Part shown: piece by piece, positions 59,851-64,000 of the stretch
How the letters are laid out: every line of letters begins with the position of its first letter
How positions within the stretch are numbered: the stretch's first letter is position 1
Source: Elymus sibiricus
Lineage: Eukaryota > Streptophyta > Magnoliopsida > Poales > Poaceae
NCBI GenBank assembly: GCA_039707655.1
Contig: CM077667.1
Span: 414,637,409-414,701,408, forward strand
DNA length: 64,000 bases
Direction: 5' to 3'
Position numbers and translations under genes: made by a program
Notes under the pieces: model-generated
The model's database searches: none
Told to the model about the DNA's origin: nothing
Seen by the model: the letters and a program-made list of their open reading frames with translations, nothing else

Positions 59851-61396
59851 TTAGAACATCTCATATGTTCCGTGACGTTCAAAGCGTTTTGGAGCCTCAA
59901 TTCTAAGTCGTAATGCATGACACACTGAACTATCAAGTAGTCATCAGAACGTGCCTGTCAGATGTTCATAACATCTACAGACGACGCTTGAGGGGGTGGC
60001 GCACCGAGCGGTGCATTAAGGACATAAGCCTTCTGTGCAGCAATGAGGACAATCCTCAGATCACGGACCCAGTCCGCATTATTGCTACCATTATCTTTCA
60101 ACTCTATTTCTCTAGGAACATATAAAAATTCAAGGGAGCTACAACACGAGCTAGTAATCTACAACATAATTTGTAAAGACATTTTGACTATGTTCATGAT
60201 AATGAGTTTAGTTAATCATATTACTTAAAAACTCCCACTCCAATTGACATCCCTCCGGTCATTCGAGTGTCACATGATCCAAATCCACCAACTCAAGTCC
60301 GATCATCACGTGAGTTGAGGTGATTTCAATGGTGAACATCTTCATGTTGATCATATCTACTATATGACTCATGTTCGACCTTTCGGTCTCTTATGTTCCG
60401 AGGCCATGTCTGTACATGCTAGGCTCGTCAAGTTTAACCCGAGTGTTCCGCACGTGCAACACTGGCTTGCACCCGTTGCATGCGAACGTAGAGTCTATCA
60501 CACCCGATCATCACGTGGTGTCTCGAAACGACGAACTTTCGCAACGGTTCACACTCGGGGAGAACACAATTTATCTTGAAATTTAAGTGAGGGGTCACCT
60601 TATAATGCTACCGTCGTCCTAAGCAAAATAAGATGCATAAAAGGATTAACATCACATGCAAATCATAAGTGACATGATATGGCCATGAACTTGTGCTTTT
60701 GATCTCCATCTTCAAAGCACAGGCATGATCTCCATCGTCACCGGCATAACACCATGATCTCCATCATCTTGATCTCCATCAATGTGTCGCCATGAGGCTG
60801 TCGCGCCGACTGTTGCTTCCACGACTATTGCTAACTCATAGCGATAAAGTAAAGCAAAAAACGGCAAAAATAATTAAAGATAACCCTATGGCTCCTGCCG
60901 GTTGCCGTACTCATCGACATGCAAGTCGTGATATTCTATACAATACATGATCATCTCATACATCACATATATCTCATCATGTAATTGGCCATATCACATC
61001 ACAACATACCCTGCAAAAACAAGTTAGACGTCCTCTAATTGTTGTTGCAAGTTTTACGTGGCTGCTACGGGTATCTAGCAAGAACAATTCTTACCTACGC
61101 AAAAACCACAACGGTGATACAAAAATTGCTATTCAACCTTCTCAAGGACCGCCTTCGTCAAATCCGATCCAACTAAAGTGGGAGAGATAGACACCCGCCA
61201 GCCATCTTTATGCAACGAAGTTACATGTCAGTTGATGGAACCGGCCTCTCGTAAGCGTACGAGTAAGGTTGGTCCGGGCCGCTTCATCCCACAATACCAC
61301 TGAATCAAGAAAAGACCAAGGGAGGAAGCAATCTGAGCATCAACGCCCACAAACTCCTTTGTGTTCTACTCATGATCTCATCTACACATAGACCTA

Positions 61397-61408
61397 GCTC
61401 TGATACCA
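61397..61408 (-). other. Angela primer-binding site (initiator tRNA-Met)
   Basis: TGGTATCAGAGC in the element's sense, one base inside the LTR end at 61410. Confidence 0.9.
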
Positions 61409-61409
61409 C

Positions 61410-62066
61410 TGTTGGGGAACGTTGCATGGGAAACAAAAAAAATTCCTACGCACACGCAAGATCTATCCATGGTGATGAGCATCTACGAGAGGGAGAGTGG
61501 ATCTACATACCCTTGTAGATCACTAAGCGGGAAGCGTTAAGAAACGCGGTTGATGTAGTCGAACGTCTTCGCGATCCAAATCGCAAGCTGTCCCGCGATC
61601 CCATCACGATCCGTCTCGCGATCCAATCACGATCCGTCTCGCGATCCAATCACGGTCCTTCCAATCTAGTGCCGAACGGACGGCACCTCCGCGTTCAGCA
61701 CACGTATAGCTCGATGACGATATCCGCCTTCTTGATCCAGCAAGAGGGAGCAGAGAGGTAGATGAGTTCTCCGGCAGCGCGACGGCGCGGCGGCGGCGGT
61801 GGTGGTGGAACTATTCCGGCAGGGCTTCGCCTAAGCGCCGCTGAAACTAGACTAGAGGAGAAATGATCTAGAGGAAGAAGAGGGCAGCACGTGGCAATTG
61901 GGGTTTGGGCTGCCCTCAAATCCTCTAGTATATATAGGGTCGGCCGAACCAGAGGTGGAGGAGTCCACCTCCAACTAGGAGGTGGGCGTGGGGAAATCCT
62001 ACTCCGACTAGGATTCCTCCCCCTCTCCTCTTTCTCCTGCGCATAGGCCCTCTTGGGCTGGCTTCC
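61410..62066 (-). repeat. Angela 5' LTR, portion before the G6 insertion
   Basis: It aligns with 54545-55245 of the 3' LTR. It lacks 43 bp next to the TATA box (3' LTR positions 55074-55116); AGG at both edges of the gap marks a microhomology deletion. The last bases (CTTCC) look like the G6 target copy. Confidence 0.9.
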
Positions 62067-64000
62067 TGCTACTTCTTGAGCTTGCGTTGGTTTTCCCTTG
62101 AAGAGGAAAGGGTGATGCAGCAAAGTAGATAAGTATTTACCTCAGTTGTTGAGAACCAAGGTATCAATCCAGTAGGAGATACAAGCAAGTCCCCAATCTT
62201 CGCACCTACACAAACAATCAAACTCTTGCACCCAACGCTAAAAGGGGTTGTCAATCCCTTCACGGTTATTTGCAAGGATGAGATCTGATAGAGATAGATA
62301 TAAAAGATTGCTAGAACGTAAAGTAAAACGAAAGTAAAAATAATGCAGCGAAGTATTTTTGGTATTTTTGGTTTATAGATCTGAAAATATAATATGGAAA
62401 ATAGACCCGGGGGCCATAGGTTTCGCTAGAGGCTTCTCTCATGAAGGAAAATAATACGGTGGGTGAACAAATTACTGTCGAGCAATTGATAGAAAAGCGC
62501 ATAGTTATGACGATATCCAAGGCAATGATTATGCATATAGGCATCACGTCCGTGTCAAGTAGACCGAAATGATTCTGCATCTACTACTATTACTCCACAC
62601 ATCGACCGACTCCTTCCTGCATCTAGAGTATTAAGTTCATGAAGAACAGAGTAACGCATTAGGTAAGATGACATGATGTAGAGGGATAAACTCAACCAAT
62701 ATGATGAAAACCCCTTCTTTTTATCCTCGATGGCAACAATACAAATACGTGCCTCGCTACCCCTACTTTGTCACTGGGTGAGGACACCGCAAGATTGAAC
62801 CCAAAACTAAGCACTTCTCCCATTGCAAGAATTACCAATCTAGTTGGCCAAACCAAACCAATAACTCGAAGAGATTTGCAAAGATATGAAATCATGCATA
62901 AAAGAATTCATAGAATATTCAAATAATATTCATAGATAAGCTGATCATAAACCCACAATTCATCGGATCTCGACAAACACACCGCAAAAGAGTATTACAT
63001 CGGATAGATCTCCATGAAGATCATGAAGAACATGGTATTGAAGAACAAAGAGAGAGAAGAAGCCATCTAGCTACTAGCTATGGACCCGAAGGTCTGTGGT
63101 AAACTACTCACGCATCATCGGAGGGGCAATGGAGTTGATGTAGATGCCCTCCGTGATCGAATCCCCCTCCGGCAGATTACCGGAAAAGGCTCCAAGATTG
63201 GATCTCACGGGAACAGAGGCTTCCGGCGGCGGAAAAGTATTTTCGTGGCTCTCTTTGGTATCCAGGGAATATTTGGGAATTTATAGGCCGAAGAATAGGG
63301 TTAGGAGGGCTGTCGTGGGGCCACAAGCCAGGGGGCGCCCCCCCCTCAGGGCGCGCCCTGGTGGCTTGTGACTCCACGGCAGGTCTCCTGCCTTCATCTC
63401 CAAGTCTGCTGGGTTTCTTCTGGTCCAAGAAAAATCATTCCGAAGATTTTATTCCGTTTGGACTCCGTTTAATATTCCTTATCTGCAATACTCAAAAACA
63501 AGGAAAAAACAGAAACTGGCACTAGGCTCTAGATTAATAGGTTAGTCCCAAAAATAATATAAAATAGCATATTAATGCTTATAAAACATCCAAAACAGAT
63601 AATATAATAGCATGGAACAATCAAAAATTATAGATACGTTGGAGACGTATCAAGCATCCCCAAGCTTAATTCCTGCTCGTCATCGAGTAGGTAAATGATA
63701 AAAACAGAATTTTTGATGTGGAATGCTACCTAACATATTTATCCATGTAATATTCTTTATTGTGGCATGAATATTCAGACCCATAAGATTCAAAACAAAA
63801 GTCTAATATTGACATAAAACAGTAATACTTCAAGCATACTAACAAGGCAATTGCGTCCTTTCGAAATAACATGGCCTTAGAAAGTTATCCCTACAAAATC
63901 ATATGGTCTGGCTATGCTCCATCTTCCCCACACAAAGTATCTAAATCATGTACAACCCCGATGACAAGTCAAGCAATTGTTTCACACCTTTTATGTTCTC
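62067..64000 (-). mobile_element. G6: 3' LTR and internal end of a gypsy element leaving the window
   Basis: The LTR 62067-63652 runs TGCTACTTCTTGAG to GAGACGTATCA. It is followed by the polypurine tract (63654-63668), the hairpin CCTGCTCGTCATCGAGTAGG (63672-63691, one mismatch in the stem) and non-coding internal sequence of the G group to the window end. Its position inside the Angela 5' LTR makes it one of the youngest insertions here. Confidence 0.85.

Larger units (their letters stand above)
54545..62066 (-). mobile_element. Angela-type copia element (BARE/WIS/Angela), 5' LTR interrupted by G6
   Basis: The 3' LTR is 54545-56386 and the internal region 56387-61409; 61410-62066 is the first part of the 5' LTR in plus sense. 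In the element's sense the LTR starts TGTTGGAAATATACCCTAGAG and ends TTCCCCAACA, the signature of this family. An initiator tRNA-Met primer site and a decayed gag-pol in the usual copia order (integrase before RT) are present. Confidence 0.93.

Overview
The window is nuclear DNA of a Triticeae grass (wheat, Aegilops or barley type). The reasons are a BARE/WIS/Angela copia element, several gypsy elements with LTRs that begin TGATACGTCTCC and a tRNA-Asp primer site, a large-LTR chromovirus, small grass DNA transposons, and a plant actin gene with a 5'-UTR intron. I see one gene likely to be functional, actin at 11821-13182. Nearly everything else is transposon, mostly in nested insertions.

Left part (1-10611): a copia-type LTR with a TATA box (1-1753) sits in the tail of a gypsy element (G0, 1754-4171). 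Next come an orphan 192-codon ORF with its own TATA box (4637-5215), a clean solo LTR with GCGAC target duplications (6051-7570), broken grass gene-like ORFs (7771-9460), and small PIF/Harbinger-like elements ending just upstream of the actin promoter.

Middle (10615-16621): actin promoter, leader intron, three coding exons, then a patchwork in which the actin 3' flank is duplicated around a truncated Harbinger gene fragment. After it lie a MITE and a zinc-knuckle pseudogene. That pseudogene is split by gypsy element G1 (16622-23199, target duplication GTTAC/GTTAT) and resumes at 23200.

Right part (23425-64000): a nest. G2 fragment is interrupted by G3 (from 24035); G3's 5' LTR is interrupted by G4 (from 31265). 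G4 received a chromovirus called T here (32794-54083) and an Angela copia element (54545-62066). T contains G5 (36242-44239), and Angela's 5' LTR contains G6 (from 62067). G0, G1, G3, G4, G5 and G6 appear to be one group; where coding is visible (G1, G3, G5) it is gag plus protease only, with no reverse transcriptase or integrase seen, so they probably depend on enzymes from other elements.

Most interesting: T carries, upstream of gag and on the same strand, an extra ORF of about 212 codons present in two copies and broken by different single-base losses. Its layout resembles a double-stranded-RNA-binding domain. Also notable are a hairpin with the core CTCG(A)GGACGAG just upstream of the polypurine tract in two different gypsy lineages, extra polypurine-like tracts, and a spaced repeat in the 3' non-coding part of the gag-protease elements.
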